64,000 nucleotides of DNA from Sphingomonas koreensis (GCF_002797435.1 NZ_PGEN01000001.1:1054001-1118000); one strand, 5' to 3'; shown: positions 34,455 to 43,696, counted from the stretch's first letter. Notes: generated by a model from the letters alone, not told the origin. Program-made: numbers and translations.

Positions 34455-35487
34455 GGCGCGCCTGCGCCCAGTCCGCTGCCTCGGCCACAACCGGATCGGG
34501 ATCGTCGCGCAGCGCCTCAACCGCGGGCAGCAGCGCCGCATCGCCGCTGTTTCCTGCCGCGATCAGGCAGTTGCGCATCATCCGGTCACGCCCGATCCGC
34601 TTGATCGGCGATCCGGAAAAGACCTGCCGGAAACCCGCATCGTCCAGCGCGAGCAGATCGCGCAGCTCGGGCGCGGTCAGCTCCGCGCGCGGCGCAAAGG
34701 ACAGGTTCGCCGCCGCCGCGGCTGCGAACTTGTTCCACGGGCACACTGCAAGGCAATCGTCGCAGCCATAGATGCGATTGCCGATCCCCTCGCGAAACTC
34801 CTCCGGGATCGGCCCTTTCAACTCGATCGTGAGGTACGAAATGCAGCGGCGCGCATCGAGCCGATAAGGCGCGGGAAACGCGTCGGTCGGGCACGCCGTC
34901 TGGCAGGCATCGCACGATCCGCACCCACCGCCGCTCCGGCCGTCGGGTTCCAGCTCCAGCGTCGTGTAGATCGCCCCAAGGAACAGCCAGCTGCCATGGT
35001 AGCGACTGACCAGGTTGGTGTGCTTTCCCTGCCAGCCCAGCCCCGCCGCCTCGGCCAGCGGCTTTTCCATCACCGGCGCGGTATCGACGAACACTTTGAG
35101 GTCGCATCCCGCCTCCTGCGCGAGCCAGCGGCCCAGCGCCTTCAGCGTCTTCTTCATCACATCGTGATAATCGGCGCCCTGCGCATAGACCGAGATGCGC
35201 GCCCGATCCGGCACATCGGCCAGTGCCAGCGGATCGTTCGCGGGCGAATAGCTCATGCCGAGCGAGATCACGCTCCTGACCTCGGGCCACAACCCCCGCG
35301 GACTCTCGCGGTGATGCGCGCGCTCGGCCATCCAGATCATGTCGCCGTGCCGCCCCTCGGCCAGCCATTCGTGCAGCCGCCTGCCCGCGAGCGGCGCCGC
35401 GTCGGCACGCGCGAAACCGCACGCCGCAAAGCCCAGCTCCGCCGCCTTGTCGCGGATTCGGCCTTCCAGTGACTTGCCTTGCTGCAT
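34432..35487 (-). CDS. queG: epoxyqueuosine reductase QueG
   Basis: QueG reduces epoxyqueuosine to queuosine in tRNA with a cobalamin and two 4Fe-4S clusters. The 351-residue protein has the substrate-site [14 protein letters not shown] and LGWQGKH. The ferredoxin motifs are [12 protein letters not shown] and [13 protein letters not shown]. The C-terminus has HEAT-like repeats. The start chosen is ATG with GGGGG upstream. Together with tgt at the window start it indicates queuosine synthesis or completion. Confidence 0.93.
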   Translation of the reverse strand: MQQGKSLEGRIRDKAAELGFAACGFARADAAPLAGRRLHEWLAEGRHGDMIWMAERAHHRESPRGLWPEVRSVISLGMSYSPANDPLALADVPDRARISVYAQGADYHDVMKKTLKALGRWLAQEAGCDLKVFVDTAPVMEKPLAEAAGLGWQGKHTNLVSRYHGSWLFLGAIYTTLELEPDGRSGGGCGSCDACQTACPTDAFPAPYRLDARRCISYLTIELKGPIPEEFREGIGNRIYGCDDCLAVCPWNKFAAAAAANLSFAPRAELTAPELRDLLALDDAGFRQVFSGSPIKRIGRDRMMRNCLIAAGNSGDAALLPAVEALRDDPDPVVAEAADWAQARLTSRGSP

Positions 35488-35529
35488 CACCCCCCGCTAC
35501 CACGGCTCCTGCTAGCGAGGGGAATTTTG

Positions 35530-36471
35530 TTGAGTAGCGAACTGGCGGTCAGCGCCACCGGGCTGGTGAAGCGCTTCGGCAACCGCCGGGTGGTGGATGG
35601 TGTCGACATCGCGGTGCCGAAGGGCATGATCTTCGGCGTGCTCGGCCCCAATGGCGCGGGCAAGACCACGACGCTGCGCATGCTGCTCGGCATCATCGAG
35701 CCGGACGAGGGCTGCCGCACGTTGCTGGGCAACGACCGCCCGCGCGAGGTAAGCGACCATGTCGGCTACTTGCCCGAGGAACGCGGCCTCTATCCGTCGA
35801 TGAAGACGACCCAGGCGATCGCCTTCATGGGTGCGCTGCGCGGGCTCGATTGGCGGACCGGACGCACCCGCGCGGTGGCCCTGATGGAAGCCGCCGGCCT
35901 TGGCCACGCCACCGACCAGAAGATCCGCAAGCTGTCCAAGGGCATGGCCCAGCTCGTCCAGCTGCTCGGCTCGGTCGTCCACCAGCCCGACCTGCTGGTG
36001 CTCGACGAGCCGTTCTCCGGTCTCGATCCGGTCAATCAGGAACGGCTCGAGAAACTGATCCTGGCCGAACGCGATCGGGGGGCGACGATCCTCTTTTCCA
36101 CCCATGTCATGGCGCATGCCGAGCGGCTGTGCGATCGCCTCGCGATCATCGCGGGCGGCAAGGTCCGCTTCGAAGGCACCGTCGCCGATGCGCGCGCCAC
36201 CCTCCCGTTCAAGGCGCATTATGTCCCGCACCACCCCGATGACGGCATCCGCGCGCTGCTTCCCGCGGATGCCTTGCCCGAAGGGGATGGATGGCGCTTC
36301 ACTTTGCCCGACGAGGGAATCGAGGGCATTTTGGTGAAGCTGATCGATGCCGGCTACGGCATATCCGGCCTGTCGATCGAGCGGCCCAGCCTGCACGACG
36401 TGTTCGTCCGCATCGTCGGCGCGAAAGCGCTCGCGGAAGCCGAGGCACTGGAAGCGGAGGCGCGGGCATGA
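35530..36471 (+). CDS. ABC transporter ATP-binding protein
   Basis: The 313-residue protein starts at a TTG with GAGGGGA 6 nt upstream. It has Walker A GPNGAGKTT, a Q-loop (PEERGLYPSM), signature LSKGMAQL and Walker B LLVLDEPFSGLDP, followed by STHVMAHAE. The C-terminal extension is typical of NatA-like exporters. It pairs by ATGA overlap with the permease at 36468. It likely powers export of Na+ or an unidentified compound. Confidence 0.9.
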   Translation: MSSELAVSATGLVKRFGNRRVVDGVDIAVPKGMIFGVLGPNGAGKTTTLRMLLGIIEPDEGCRTLLGNDRPREVSDHVGYLPEERGLYPSMKTTQAIAFMGALRGLDWRTGRTRAVALMEAAGLGHATDQKIRKLSKGMAQLVQLLGSVVHQPDLLVLDEPFSGLDPVNQERLEKLILAERDRGATILFSTHVMAHAERLCDRLAIIAGGKVRFEGTVADARATLPFKAHYVPHHPDDGIRALLPADALPEGDGWRFTLPDEGIEGILVKLIDAGYGISGLSIERPSLHDVFVRIVGAKALAEAEALEAEARA

Positions 36472-37697
36472 GCAGCCTTGCCCGCCTGATCCGGCAGACG
36501 CTGACCATCGCCCGCCGCGATTTCGTGGCGACGGTGTTCACCCCGACCTTCCTGCTCTTCCTGTTCGCGCCGCTGATGATGGTCGGTTTCGGCGCGATCG
36601 GCGGGGTCGGTGCAGCATCGATCAGCAAGAGCGGTGACGACAAGGCACGCATCGTCCTGCTTGCCGGGGGCGATCAAGCGCGCTCCGCGATTGCCGCAGA
36701 TCGCCAGTTGCGCGCCATGTTTCGCTCGCTCGAACAGCCGCCCCGGCTGATCGTCGAAACGCCCGGCCCCAACCCCGAGGCGCAGGGCCGCGCGATGTTC
36801 GAGCGCAAGGAGAGCGATACCTATGCGGTGATGTACGGCCCGCTCGACAAGCCGCAGATCCTGCACAGCGTCAACGGCGGGCGCTCTGCCGCCTATCTGG
36901 CCGCACTTGCCGATCAGGTGCTGCGCGCCCAGCGCGCGGGCACCGCTGCGCCGCTCAGCGAGGCGACCAAGATCATCGTCACCCGCCCCGGCGCATCCGC
37001 CGGCGGACAGGGTCAAGCGGCGTTCTTCGCAACGACCGCCCTGTTCATGATCAGCCTGCTGCTTGCCGGCCAAGTCGTCGGCACCATGGCCGAGGAACGT
37101 TCGAACAAGGTAATCGAGGTCCTCGCTGCCGCAGTTCCGCTCGAAAGCGTCTTCTTCGGCAAATTGGTCGGCATGTTCGGCGTCGCGCTGCTGTTCCTCG
37201 GCTTTTGGGGGACGGTGGTTGTCAATGTCGGCTCCCTCCTTCCGGTCAAACTCGCGACGGCCTTCATCGATGTCGGCCCGGCGGTGGGCCTGCCGATGTT
37301 CGGGCTGCTGTTCTTCGCCTATTTCGTCACCTCCTACATGCTGCTCGGCGCGGTGTTCCTCGGGCTCGGTGCGCAGGCCTCCACCCAGCGCGAGCTGCAG
37401 ATGATGTCGCTCCCGATCACCATCTTTCAGGTCGCGATGTGGGGCCTTGCCTCCGCGACTGCGCTCAGCCCCGACAGCGGGCTCGCGACCGCGGCTGCGG
37501 CCTTCCCCTTCAGCTCGCCTTTTGCAATGGTCGCTCGCGCCGCCAATGCACCCGATCTGTGGCCGCATGCGCTTGCGCTCGGCTGGCAGATCCTGTGGGT
37601 CGCGATCACCGTCACGATCGCCGCGCGCCTGTTCCGCCGCGGCGTGCTCCAATCGGGCAGTCCCGGGCTGCGGTTGCGAAAGAAGACGGCCTCCTGA
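36468..37697 (+). CDS. ABC-2 type transporter permease (NatB-like)
   Basis: The 409-residue protein has one N-terminal helix (about residues 28-50), a large periplasmic domain (about 55-180) and about five to six helices in the C-terminal half (ALFMISLLLAGQVVGTMAEERSNKVIEVLAAAVP is the family signature region). This is the layout of NatB/ABC2_membrane_3. It forms a two-gene exporter with the ATPase at 35530. The substrate is not indicated. Confidence 0.87.
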   Translation: MSSLARLIRQTLTIARRDFVATVFTPTFLLFLFAPLMMVGFGAIGGVGAASISKSGDDKARIVLLAGGDQARSAIAADRQLRAMFRSLEQPPRLIVETPGPNPEAQGRAMFERKESDTYAVMYGPLDKPQILHSVNGGRSAAYLAALADQVLRAQRAGTAAPLSEATKIIVTRPGASAGGQGQAAFFATTALFMISLLLAGQVVGTMAEERSNKVIEVLAAAVPLESVFFGKLVGMFGVALLFLGFWGTVVVNVGSLLPVKLATAFIDVGPAVGLPMFGLLFFAYFVTSYMLLGAVFLGLGAQASTQRELQMMSLPITIFQVAMWGLASATALSPDSGLATAAAAFPFSSPFAMVARAANAPDLWPHALALGWQILWVAITVTIAARLFRRGVLQSGSPGLRLRKKTAS

Positions 37698-37715
37698 CGG
37701 CTCGCCGCAGCACTA

Positions 37716-37767
37716 TTGACAATCCTGTAAGTTAGGCCACTCTTCCGGAAAACAATGTCCGGGAGAG
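37716..37767 (+). promoter_or_regulatory. possible promoter and ribosome-site hairpin before the P450
   Basis: TTGACA at 37716-37721 is the best -35 match. The -10 at 37739 is poor. From 37740 to 37767 an inverted repeat (CTCTTCCGG / CCGGGAGAG, one wobble) has its right arm on the GGGAGAG ribosome site of the gene at 37775. Confidence 0.35.
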
Positions 37768-37774
37768 TAGCACC

Positions 37775-38998
37775 ATGGCCACCCTAGCCGCCGAGCCCGC
37801 GGTCGATCCGCTCGACGTCACCCGGCCCGAACTCTATCGCGACGACCAGTGGCACGAGCCCTTCCGGCGCCTGCGCGCCGAGGCTCCGGTCTATCGCTGC
37901 AATGACAGCGCCTTCGGCCCCTATTGGTCGATCTCGTCCTACAAGCCGATCGTCGAGGTCGAATCGCTGCCCGATCTCTACTCGTCGCAGGCCGGCGGCA
38001 TCACCGTCGCGGACCTGATGCCCGAAGACATCAAGATGCCGATGTTCATCGCGATGGACCGGCCCAAACATACCGGCCAGCGCCGTACGGTCGCCCCCGC
38101 CTTCACGCCGAGCGAGATGGTGCGGATGACGGGCGATATTCGCCACCGCACTGCGGAAATCCTCGATTCGCTGCCGGTCGGGGAGACGTTCGACTGGGTC
38201 GACCGCGTCTCGATCGAGCTCACGACCCAGATGCTGGCGCTACTGTTCGATTTCCCTTGGGAGGAGCGCCGCAAGCTGACCTACTGGTCGGACTGGGCCG
38301 GCGATATCGAGATCGCCAAGGATCCCGTCCGCAAGGAGGAGCGCCGCAACATCCTGTTCCAGTGCGCTGCGGAATTCGGGGCGCTGTGGAACTCCAAGGT
38401 CGGCAAGGACCCCACGCCCGACCTCATCTCGATGATGATCCATTCCGACGCGATGGCGGAGATGGATCAGATGGAGTTCCTCGGCAACCTCATCCTCCTG
38501 ATCGTGGGCGGTAACGACACCACCCGCAACTCGATGAGCGCCTATGCCTGGGCGCTCGAGCAATTCCCGGAAGAGCGCGCGAAGCTGGAAGCGAACCCGG
38601 AGCTGATTCCCAATGCCACGCAGGAGATCATCCGCTGGCAGACCCCGCTCGCCCATATGCGCCGCACTGCGACCCAGGATACCGAACTGATGGGGCAGAA
38701 GATCGCCGAGGGTGACAAGCTCGTCCTCTGGTATCTCTCTGCAAATCGCGACGAGAGCGTGTTCGAGCGCCCCGACGACATCATCGTCGATCGCGCCAAC
38801 GCCCGCCGTCACCTCGCCTTCGGCCATGGCATCCACCGCTGCGTCGGCGCGCGGCTGGCGGAGCTTCAGATCGGCGTGCTGATGGAAGAGATGGCCAAGC
38901 GCCGCCTGCGCCCGAACGTCGTCGCAGAGCCCGAGCGCGTCTCGGCCTGCTTCGTACATGGCTACAAGGCGATGCCGGTCGAGCTTTCGCGCTACTGA
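37775..38998 (+). CDS. cytochrome P450, CYP153-like
   Basis: The 407-residue soluble P450 resembles CYP153 alkane/fatty-acid terminal hydroxylases. CYP153-like blocks are FGPYWSISSYK, MFIAMDRPKHTGQRRTV, VDRVSIELTTQMLALLFDFP, NLILLIVGGNDTTRNSM (I helix) and ANPELIPNATQEIIRWQTPLAHMRRT, with the heme-Cys motif FGHGIHRCVGARLAELQ. Such enzymes need ferredoxin and a reductase, and neither gene is adjacent. It is preceded by GGGAGAG. The subfamily call is from recalled sequence patterns, not a search. Confidence 0.88.
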   Translation: MATLAAEPAVDPLDVTRPELYRDDQWHEPFRRLRAEAPVYRCNDSAFGPYWSISSYKPIVEVESLPDLYSSQAGGITVADLMPEDIKMPMFIAMDRPKHTGQRRTVAPAFTPSEMVRMTGDIRHRTAEILDSLPVGETFDWVDRVSIELTTQMLALLFDFPWEERRKLTYWSDWAGDIEIAKDPVRKEERRNILFQCAAEFGALWNSKVGKDPTPDLISMMIHSDAMAEMDQMEFLGNLILLIVGGNDTTRNSMSAYAWALEQFPEERAKLEANPELIPNATQEIIRWQTPLAHMRRTATQDTELMGQKIAEGDKLVLWYLSANRDESVFERPDDIIVDRANARRHLAFGHGIHRCVGARLAELQIGVLMEEMAKRRLRPNVVAEPERVSACFVHGYKAMPVELSRY

Positions 38999-39008
38999 CG
39001 GGCGCCGC

Positions 39009-39683
39009 TCAGGCTTCCAGCATATGGTCGGCCACGCTGTAGCTATGGCTCGCCTGATAGGCGTTCCGGCCCCGGTTCATGTGCGTCAGGTTGAACCTGC
39101 GGATCGCGCGCAGTGCGCGAGGGCATGACATGAACTCTCGGATCGCCCCGCCACCGCGGACCTTGATCCCGAACATGTCCGCGCCGCGCGGGATGAACCA
39201 GCCGATGTCCCCGGGGGTCGCGGTGCAGCTGTCGAGAAAATCGCGGTCCAGCTGATCCTGCATTGGTGAACCGTCGCGGGTGAAATCCGAAAGGTGCAGA
39301 ATGAAGCGTGCGCGGACATCCTCACCATCGGCATAGAGGGTGAACAGCTCCATCCAGCTGGCGTTGACGCGGACGAGCGGCTTGTCCGAGGTCGAGGGCA
39401 GGCATGAGACCGACCAATAGTCGCGCTCGGTCCGGCGCGGCAACGGGATGCATGCGCGGCCATAACGGCCGAGGATATCCAGGACGACTTCTGCCTGCGG
39501 CCGCCGCCGGAGCTTCTCGAACCGGGCGGCGTATTTGAAACGCTGTTCCAGCTCCTCCGAACGCGCACCAGAATCGAACAGATCGAGTCCGCCTTCAAGC
39601 CAGTCGAATTGCTGCTCGGGGCTCACGAACCGGCGCAGGCCGATGGCACCGGGCGCCTTGCTCTTCCGGGCCATGTGGTTCAT
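39009..39683 (-). CDS. conserved hypothetical protein
   Basis: The 224-residue protein has a strong GGAGGTG ribosome site before MNHMARKSK. It lacks a signal peptide and is of mixed alpha/beta composition (WSVSCLPSTSDKPLVRVNASWMELFTLYADGEDVRARFILHL). No known motif was recognised. It converges on the P450 with a 10-bp gap, but no functional tie is evident. Confidence 0.7.
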   Translation of the reverse strand: MNHMARKSKAPGAIGLRRFVSPEQQFDWLEGGLDLFDSGARSEELEQRFKYAARFEKLRRRPQAEVVLDILGRYGRACIPLPRRTERDYWSVSCLPSTSDKPLVRVNASWMELFTLYADGEDVRARFILHLSDFTRDGSPMQDQLDRDFLDSCTATPGDIGWFIPRGADMFGIKVRGGGAIREFMSCPRALRAIRRFNLTHMNRGRNAYQASHSYSVADHMLEA

Positions 39684-39895
39684 CGCCTCACCTCCCGCGC
39701 ATCTCTACAGGATCGGGCAGGCCCGGCAATCTCGGTCGCCGGACCGGGCGTGCCGCTATACTGGTCAACACCCAATGCCGCCCCCCGTCATCCCAACGCG
39801 GTCATTGCCAAAGATCGCCATACCCTTTGCCTCCGGTGCATCCGCACCCCACATTCTCGCGTAGCTCCTCCCGAAGCCGCGAAAAGGATGCCGCC

Positions 39896-40378
39896 ATGCT
39901 CACCCGCCGCCACCTGCTTACCGTGATCGGCACCAGCGGCATCGCCGTCACCATCGGCTGCTCCTCGCCCGAATCGCAAGCGGCGCAGCGGTTCGAATTC
40001 ACCCTCAGCGATGCCGAATGGCGCAAGCGGCTCACTCCAGCGCAGTATCGCGTCCTGCGACAGGCGGCGACCGAACGCCCCTTCTCCAGCCCGCTCGACA
40101 AGGAGAAGCGCGCCGGCATCTTCGCCTGTGCCGGCTGCGGACTGCCGCTCTACAGTTCGCGGACCAAGTATGACAGCCGCACCGGCTGGCCGAGCTTCTA
40201 CGCCCCCCTCAAGGATGCGATCCGGACGCGCACCGATTATGCCATCGGCGTACCGCGTACCGAAGTGATCTGCCGCCGCTGCGGCGGGCATCTCGGCCAT
40301 GTCTTCGACGACGGCCCGCCCCCGACCGGCAAGCGCTACTGCATGAACGGTCTGGCGCTGGCCTTCAAACCGGCCTGA
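39896..40378 (+). CDS. msrB: exported peptide-methionine (R)-S-oxide reductase
   Basis: MsrB reduces methionine-R-sulfoxide. The 160-residue protein starts MLTRRHLLTVIG with AAGGATG upstream. The twin-arginine-like RRHLL and the IGCSS sequence suggest Tat export and possible lipidation, so it may act in the periplasm or envelope. The zinc Cys pairs CAGC and CRRC, and the catalytic RYCMNG (usual RYCIN), are present. Homology matches short MsrB. Confidence 0.9.
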   Translation: MLTRRHLLTVIGTSGIAVTIGCSSPESQAAQRFEFTLSDAEWRKRLTPAQYRVLRQAATERPFSSPLDKEKRAGIFACAGCGLPLYSSRTKYDSRTGWPSFYAPLKDAIRTRTDYAIGVPRTEVICRRCGGHLGHVFDDGPPPTGKRYCMNGLALAFKPA

Positions 40379-40384
40379 CTCTGG

Positions 40385-40585
40385 TCAGCGGACCACGAAG
40401 GTCACCGCAAGGATCACCCGCCATTCGACGACCTCGTTGTCGCGGACGACGCCCTTTGTGTCCTTGACCCAGACGCTTTCGATATTGTCGACGGTCTCGC
40501 CGCATTTCGCGACTCCGTCGCGGATCGCGTGCTCGATGCTCTCGGTCGAGCTCGAAATGACCTCGATGACTTTTGCAACCGCCAT
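40385..40585 (-). CDS. dodecin family flavin-binding protein
   Basis: Dodecins are small 12-mer proteins that store flavin. The 66-residue protein has MAVAKVIEVISSSTESIEHAI and VVEWRVILAVTFVVR, a clear match including the beta-strand and flavin-stacking Trp. GGGAGC lies 6 nt upstream. It converges on msrB with a 6-bp gap. It may help flavin buffering in aerobic metabolism. Confidence 0.9.
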   Translation of the reverse strand: MAVAKVIEVISSSTESIEHAIRDGVAKCGETVDNIESVWVKDTKGVVRDNEVVEWRVILAVTFVVR

Positions 40586-40674
40586 GGCTTGCTCCCGTCG
40601 CTTTGATCGCCTTCCCGCCGGGTCAGAATAGCCCAGGCCGGGATAACGGCAAAGAGACCGAGGCCCGCGGCGCC

Positions 40675-41223
40675 TTACTTCTGAAGCGAGGTGGTGATCC
40701 CGAACTTCTCGAGATCGATTGCGGCAATCGTCACGCCGAACGAGTCTTCGTCGCGATCCGGCTTCGGCGCCTTGCCGGCGTAGATGAAGCCGTTGACCGG
40801 GTAGGTCGAGGTGCCGAGGCCACCGTTCGACGCGAACCACACCTTGACGCGACTCCAGTCGCCCTTTTCGGACACGTCCACCGCAATCACATTCTTCTCG
40901 ACGCCGCCGCGGCGCGACCAGTTGGCATGCGTCAGCAGCACTTCGCGCTCGTTCAGCACCTTCGACACCATCGCGACATGGCCAAGGCGCATGCGCTGTG
41001 TCGAGGCGAAAGACATCACCGAACCGACCGCCGGCTCGTTGCCGCGCTCGTACCGGCCCTCGGCCTGGCTCCACCAGGTATGCGCATTGCCGAAGATCTG
41101 AACGCCGGAAATCATGCGGGCATAGGGAGCGCACTGCCAGAACTGCGCGTTGGCAGGAGCAATCGTCGCCAGGCAAAGCGCTGCCATCAGCGCGAATCGC
41201 GCTGCGATAACCTTGGCTGTCAT
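40675..41223 (-). CDS. exported CHAP-domain amidase/peptidase
   Basis: The 182-residue protein has a signal peptide (residues 1-27, MTAKVIAARFALMAALCLAT... ANA). A CHAP domain follows, with Cys in QFWQCAPYARMISG and His in LGHVAMVSKV, the expected Cys-His pair. CHAP enzymes cut peptidoglycan amide bonds or act on glutathionyl-spermidine. The short size suggests a single domain. It is preceded by GGGGGC. Confidence 0.82.
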   Translation of the reverse strand: MTAKVIAARFALMAALCLATIAPANAQFWQCAPYARMISGVQIFGNAHTWWSQAEGRYERGNEPAVGSVMSFASTQRMRLGHVAMVSKVLNEREVLLTHANWSRRGGVEKNVIAVDVSEKGDWSRVKVWFASNGGLGTSTYPVNGFIYAGKAPKPDRDEDSFGVTIAAIDLEKFGITTSLQK

Positions 41224-41605
41224 GCTGGCCCCCTTCAGACCCCGAATCTCGTTGAAGGGTTGGTGGCAGATCGGTTCCGTCGATCCTAGACTGCCGCCGC
41301 CGATATCCGATGAATCGTTTCGTCGCGGCGATGACTGACATTCTGTTCAGCTTCGACGGGCGAATTCGGGTCGAGATTCCCTGTGAACAGCCGGTCGTTA
41401 CGCTGCCGCCCCGATTTGTTGCCCGAAAGCCGCGCCCCGCGATCGTTTCCATTCCGGGACTTCGGTTCATCGCAAGCCATGTTGCTACGCACAACCTTCT
41501 GTGATTCTCTACCTGAACGGCGGACGACGCGGGGTTAAGGTTAACGTTAACCAACTTGGGGTATCATCCGCTGTGAAGGAGCAGAGTGGGTGGGAGTGAA
41601 GGAGA
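41224..41605. other. intergenic region, 382 bp
   Basis: This gap between divergent genes holds no convincing gene. Open frames here (41286-41504) lack ribosome sites and family-like sequence. It has lower GC than its neighbours. A 14-bp perfect palindrome (41539-41552) lies near its right end. Confidence 0.6.
41539..41552. promoter_or_regulatory. palindrome GGTTAACGTTAACC
   Basis: A perfect 14-bp palindrome 53 bp before the start at 41606. It contains TTAAC half-sites like CtrA sites, but the spacing (TTAA-N8-TTAA with an upstream TTAA) does not match TTAA-N7-TTAA. A regulator site is inferred. Confidence 0.35.
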
Positions 41606-42157
41606 ATGAGCGCACGAAGTAAGCCGGCCGAAGGCGCGATGACGCTGGCCGAGATGAAGGAGTTCGCGGGCTTTGCCGCAGCGACGCAGCGTTATATCCG
41701 CCGCGCGCTCGACATCGGCCTCGATCGTACCGATGCGATGGAGCGCTGGTCCCGCGACGTGGTCGAAGCCGCCAGCATCCGTGCCCAGGCGCATATGTAC
41801 GACCGCCTCCCCGAAATCCGTGCGCTGATTCCTGACGACAGCGGGCTCGATGCAATGGAGCCGTTCATGGCCCCGCTCGTCACCGTTTCCGCCTTCGATT
41901 TGAGCCAGGGGCGGCTCACCAGCTTTTCGGCCTATCGTTTCCTCTACGAGCGACTGATCGGCGCTGAGGTGCGGCCGTGGCTGCCCGCCGCCTTCTGCGC
42001 GGCTGCAGCGCTTCCTCACCTCCATCCGGACCTGCGCCGCAAGCTGCTCCAGTCGATCAGCGAAGCAGCCGCGACCGCGTCGGGATGGTCGAACCGCCAG
42101 CCCGCCTTCTTCCCGCAATGGGTGGAGAAGGTCGGCACGGAGCCGATGCCGGGTTGA
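41606..42157 (+). CDS. conserved hypothetical cytoplasmic protein
   Basis: The 183-residue protein starts at ATG with AAGGAGA directly upstream. It is all-alpha, with no signal peptide (AEMKEFAGFAAATQRYIRRALDIGL, then SFSAYRFLYERLIGAEVRPWLPAAF). No known domain was recognised. A palindrome with TTAAC half-sites lies upstream. It converges on the extensin-like gene. Confidence 0.72.
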   Translation: MSARSKPAEGAMTLAEMKEFAGFAAATQRYIRRALDIGLDRTDAMERWSRDVVEAASIRAQAHMYDRLPEIRALIPDDSGLDAMEPFMAPLVTVSAFDLSQGRLTSFSAYRFLYERLIGAEVRPWLPAAFCAAAALPHLHPDLRRKLLQSISEAAATASGWSNRQPAFFPQWVEKVGTEPMPG

Positions 42158-42164
42158 AATCCCT

Positions 42165-42193
42165 GGCGGGTCCGCCCTAACGGCAGACCCGCC
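42165..42193. terminator. convergent hairpin at 42165
   Basis: An 8-bp stem (GGCGGGTC / GACCCGCC) with a 13-nt loop lies between the genes ending at 42157 and 42177. It overlaps the stop of the latter. No T-run was seen. Confidence 0.45.
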
Positions 42194-42902
42194 ACATCCG
42201 TTTCGCCTGATCGAGGTGGAAATGGTCACGGTGCGCCGCGTTGTAGTCAGGCGACAATACGGTCGAGAATACGCCGCACGCGCCGTCCCGCACGTCGCGC
42301 AGGAACCGCGCCTTCGACCCCTTCCCTTCCCAGTCGCCCACCAAGGTGATGCGCGTACCGTCGGCCAGCCGGAACACCGCGATGTCCACCGCGTCGGCTG
42401 TCGCATGCTCGCTCCAGCTCGCGCCTTCACGATTGTACATGCGCCGGCAATTGTAGCTGCCGAAATGCTCGATCTCGGCAACCTTCTGCCCGAAATGGCG
42501 TTGGGCCGCAGGCTGGACGACTTCCCACTCCCACGCCGTCAAAGCCGCCGCGACCGGACAGGACATGCCGAGATCTGAAGGCGCTAGGCCGATCCGCCGC
42601 GTTCCGCCCAGCCTGAACCGTACCACATCCTCATAGCCGCATTGCCCATTCGCCTCGCTCAGCGGCGCAAGCGCGGTGTAGCGTACCCCCGCTTTGTCCA
42701 GCGCCTTTCGGCAGGCGGGAAAATCGTCGGTCAGCGCAGCGAGCTTGCGCCCGGTGAACAGCCCGACCGGCTGGCGCAGGTCAAGCTCGGTCCAGGGAAG
42801 GTCCTGCGGCCGGTCGCGCACCATCGCATAGAGCAGCAGCACCAAGGTCAGCGCCACAGCGGCCAGCACGATCGACGCGCTCATGTTGCGCAGCAGCTTC
42901 AT
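42177..42902 (-). CDS. extensin-like family membrane-anchored protein
   Basis: The 241-residue protein starts in an ATGA overlap with the NUDIX gene. A single N-terminal helix (about residues 6-25, MSASIVLAAVALTLVLLLYA) anchors it. The extensin-like C domain covers about residues 80-240, with CGYEDVVRF, CPVAAALTAWEWEVVQPA, HATADAVDIAVFRL and HRDHFHLD. The His/Asp pattern resembles D,D-peptidase-type zinc hydrolases (M15-like). It possibly acts on peptidoglycan. Confidence 0.82.
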   Translation of the reverse strand: MKLLRNMSASIVLAAVALTLVLLLYAMVRDRPQDLPWTELDLRQPVGLFTGRKLAALTDDFPACRKALDKAGVRYTALAPLSEANGQCGYEDVVRFRLGGTRRIGLAPSDLGMSCPVAAALTAWEWEVVQPAAQRHFGQKVAEIEHFGSYNCRRMYNREGASWSEHATADAVDIAVFRLADGTRITLVGDWEGKGSKARFLRDVRDGACGVFSTVLSPDYNAAHRDHFHLDQAKRMWRVCR

Positions 42903-43651
42903 GCCCGGGACGCCGCCTTGACCGGCTGCGAGGTCACCGGATAGCCGAGCCCCTCGGGAATGCAAAGCCGCTCCTCGCCGTCGCGGGTTTCGATCCAGGG
43001 CGTGATTGCCTCGATCCTGTGTGCGCGCGCATCTGCCACCGCTTCGGCGAAGCTTCCGAACTGCGCCAGCCGCTCAAGGTTGCGCCGCGTCGGATAGATG
43101 ATCCGCGCCTCTCCGCGGTCCGCCATATCCAGCACCTCTAGTGCCGTCGCCCAGAACAGCCGGACATTCTCATTGCCATCGACGCTCGCGACATTCCACG
43201 CCCCTTCGGGCAGCCGCGCCAGATAGAAGCGCGTGTCGAACACCTTGTGCGAAACATCCCCGGGGGGCAGCCATCGTGCGAACGGCACCAGCGCGTCGAG
43301 ATCGAGGTCGAGGCCGGCAAGCACCTCTCCCACCGGCACACCGCCATAAAGTGCCGTGCGCGCCGCTTCGTTGTCGGCCAGCCCGCTCACCCCGATTGCG
43401 AGGCCAGCTTCCTCGATCGTCTCGCGGATGGCTGCAATACGCGCGGCCAGATCCTCGCCATCGCCATCGTGCAGCGCGGCCAGCGCAACGTCCCCCGGAT
43501 CGACCCGGCCGCCCGGAAACACCAACGCGCCGCCCGCAAAGCGCATCGCCGCCGATCGCTCGACGATCAGCAATTCGGGAGCGCCGCTTTCGCGTTCGCG
43601 CATCACGACCAATGTCGCGGCAGGGATCGGCTGGGAAGGGGTACCCATCAT
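42899..43651 (-). CDS. NUDIX hydrolase
   Basis: The 250-residue protein has a Nudix core. FPGGRVDPGD is the first half of the Nudix box, and RETIEEAGLAIG is the REUxEExGU half, separated by a longer insert than usual. The C-terminal half is extra. Such long forms may cut nucleotide sugars or CoA-type substrates. It is co-directional and coupled with the extensin-like gene. The substrate is unknown. Confidence 0.83.
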   Translation of the reverse strand: MMGTPSQPIPAATLVVMRERESGAPELLIVERSAAMRFAGGALVFPGGRVDPGDVALAALHDGDGEDLAARIAAIRETIEEAGLAIGVSGLADNEAARTALYGGVPVGEVLAGLDLDLDALVPFARWLPPGDVSHKVFDTRFYLARLPEGAWNVASVDGNENVRLFWATALEVLDMADRGEARIIYPTRRNLERLAQFGSFAEAVADARAHRIEAITPWIETRDGEERLCIPEGLGYPVTSQPVKAASRA

Positions 43652-43696
43652 CGCCGCGGGTGTACGGACCCTCGCAGCGAATGGAAAGAAGTTGAA

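Noticed and set aside
41286..41504. Small open frames in the 41.2-41.6 kb gap
   Set aside because: Overlapping frames on both strands lack ribosome sites, signal peptides or family-like sequence.
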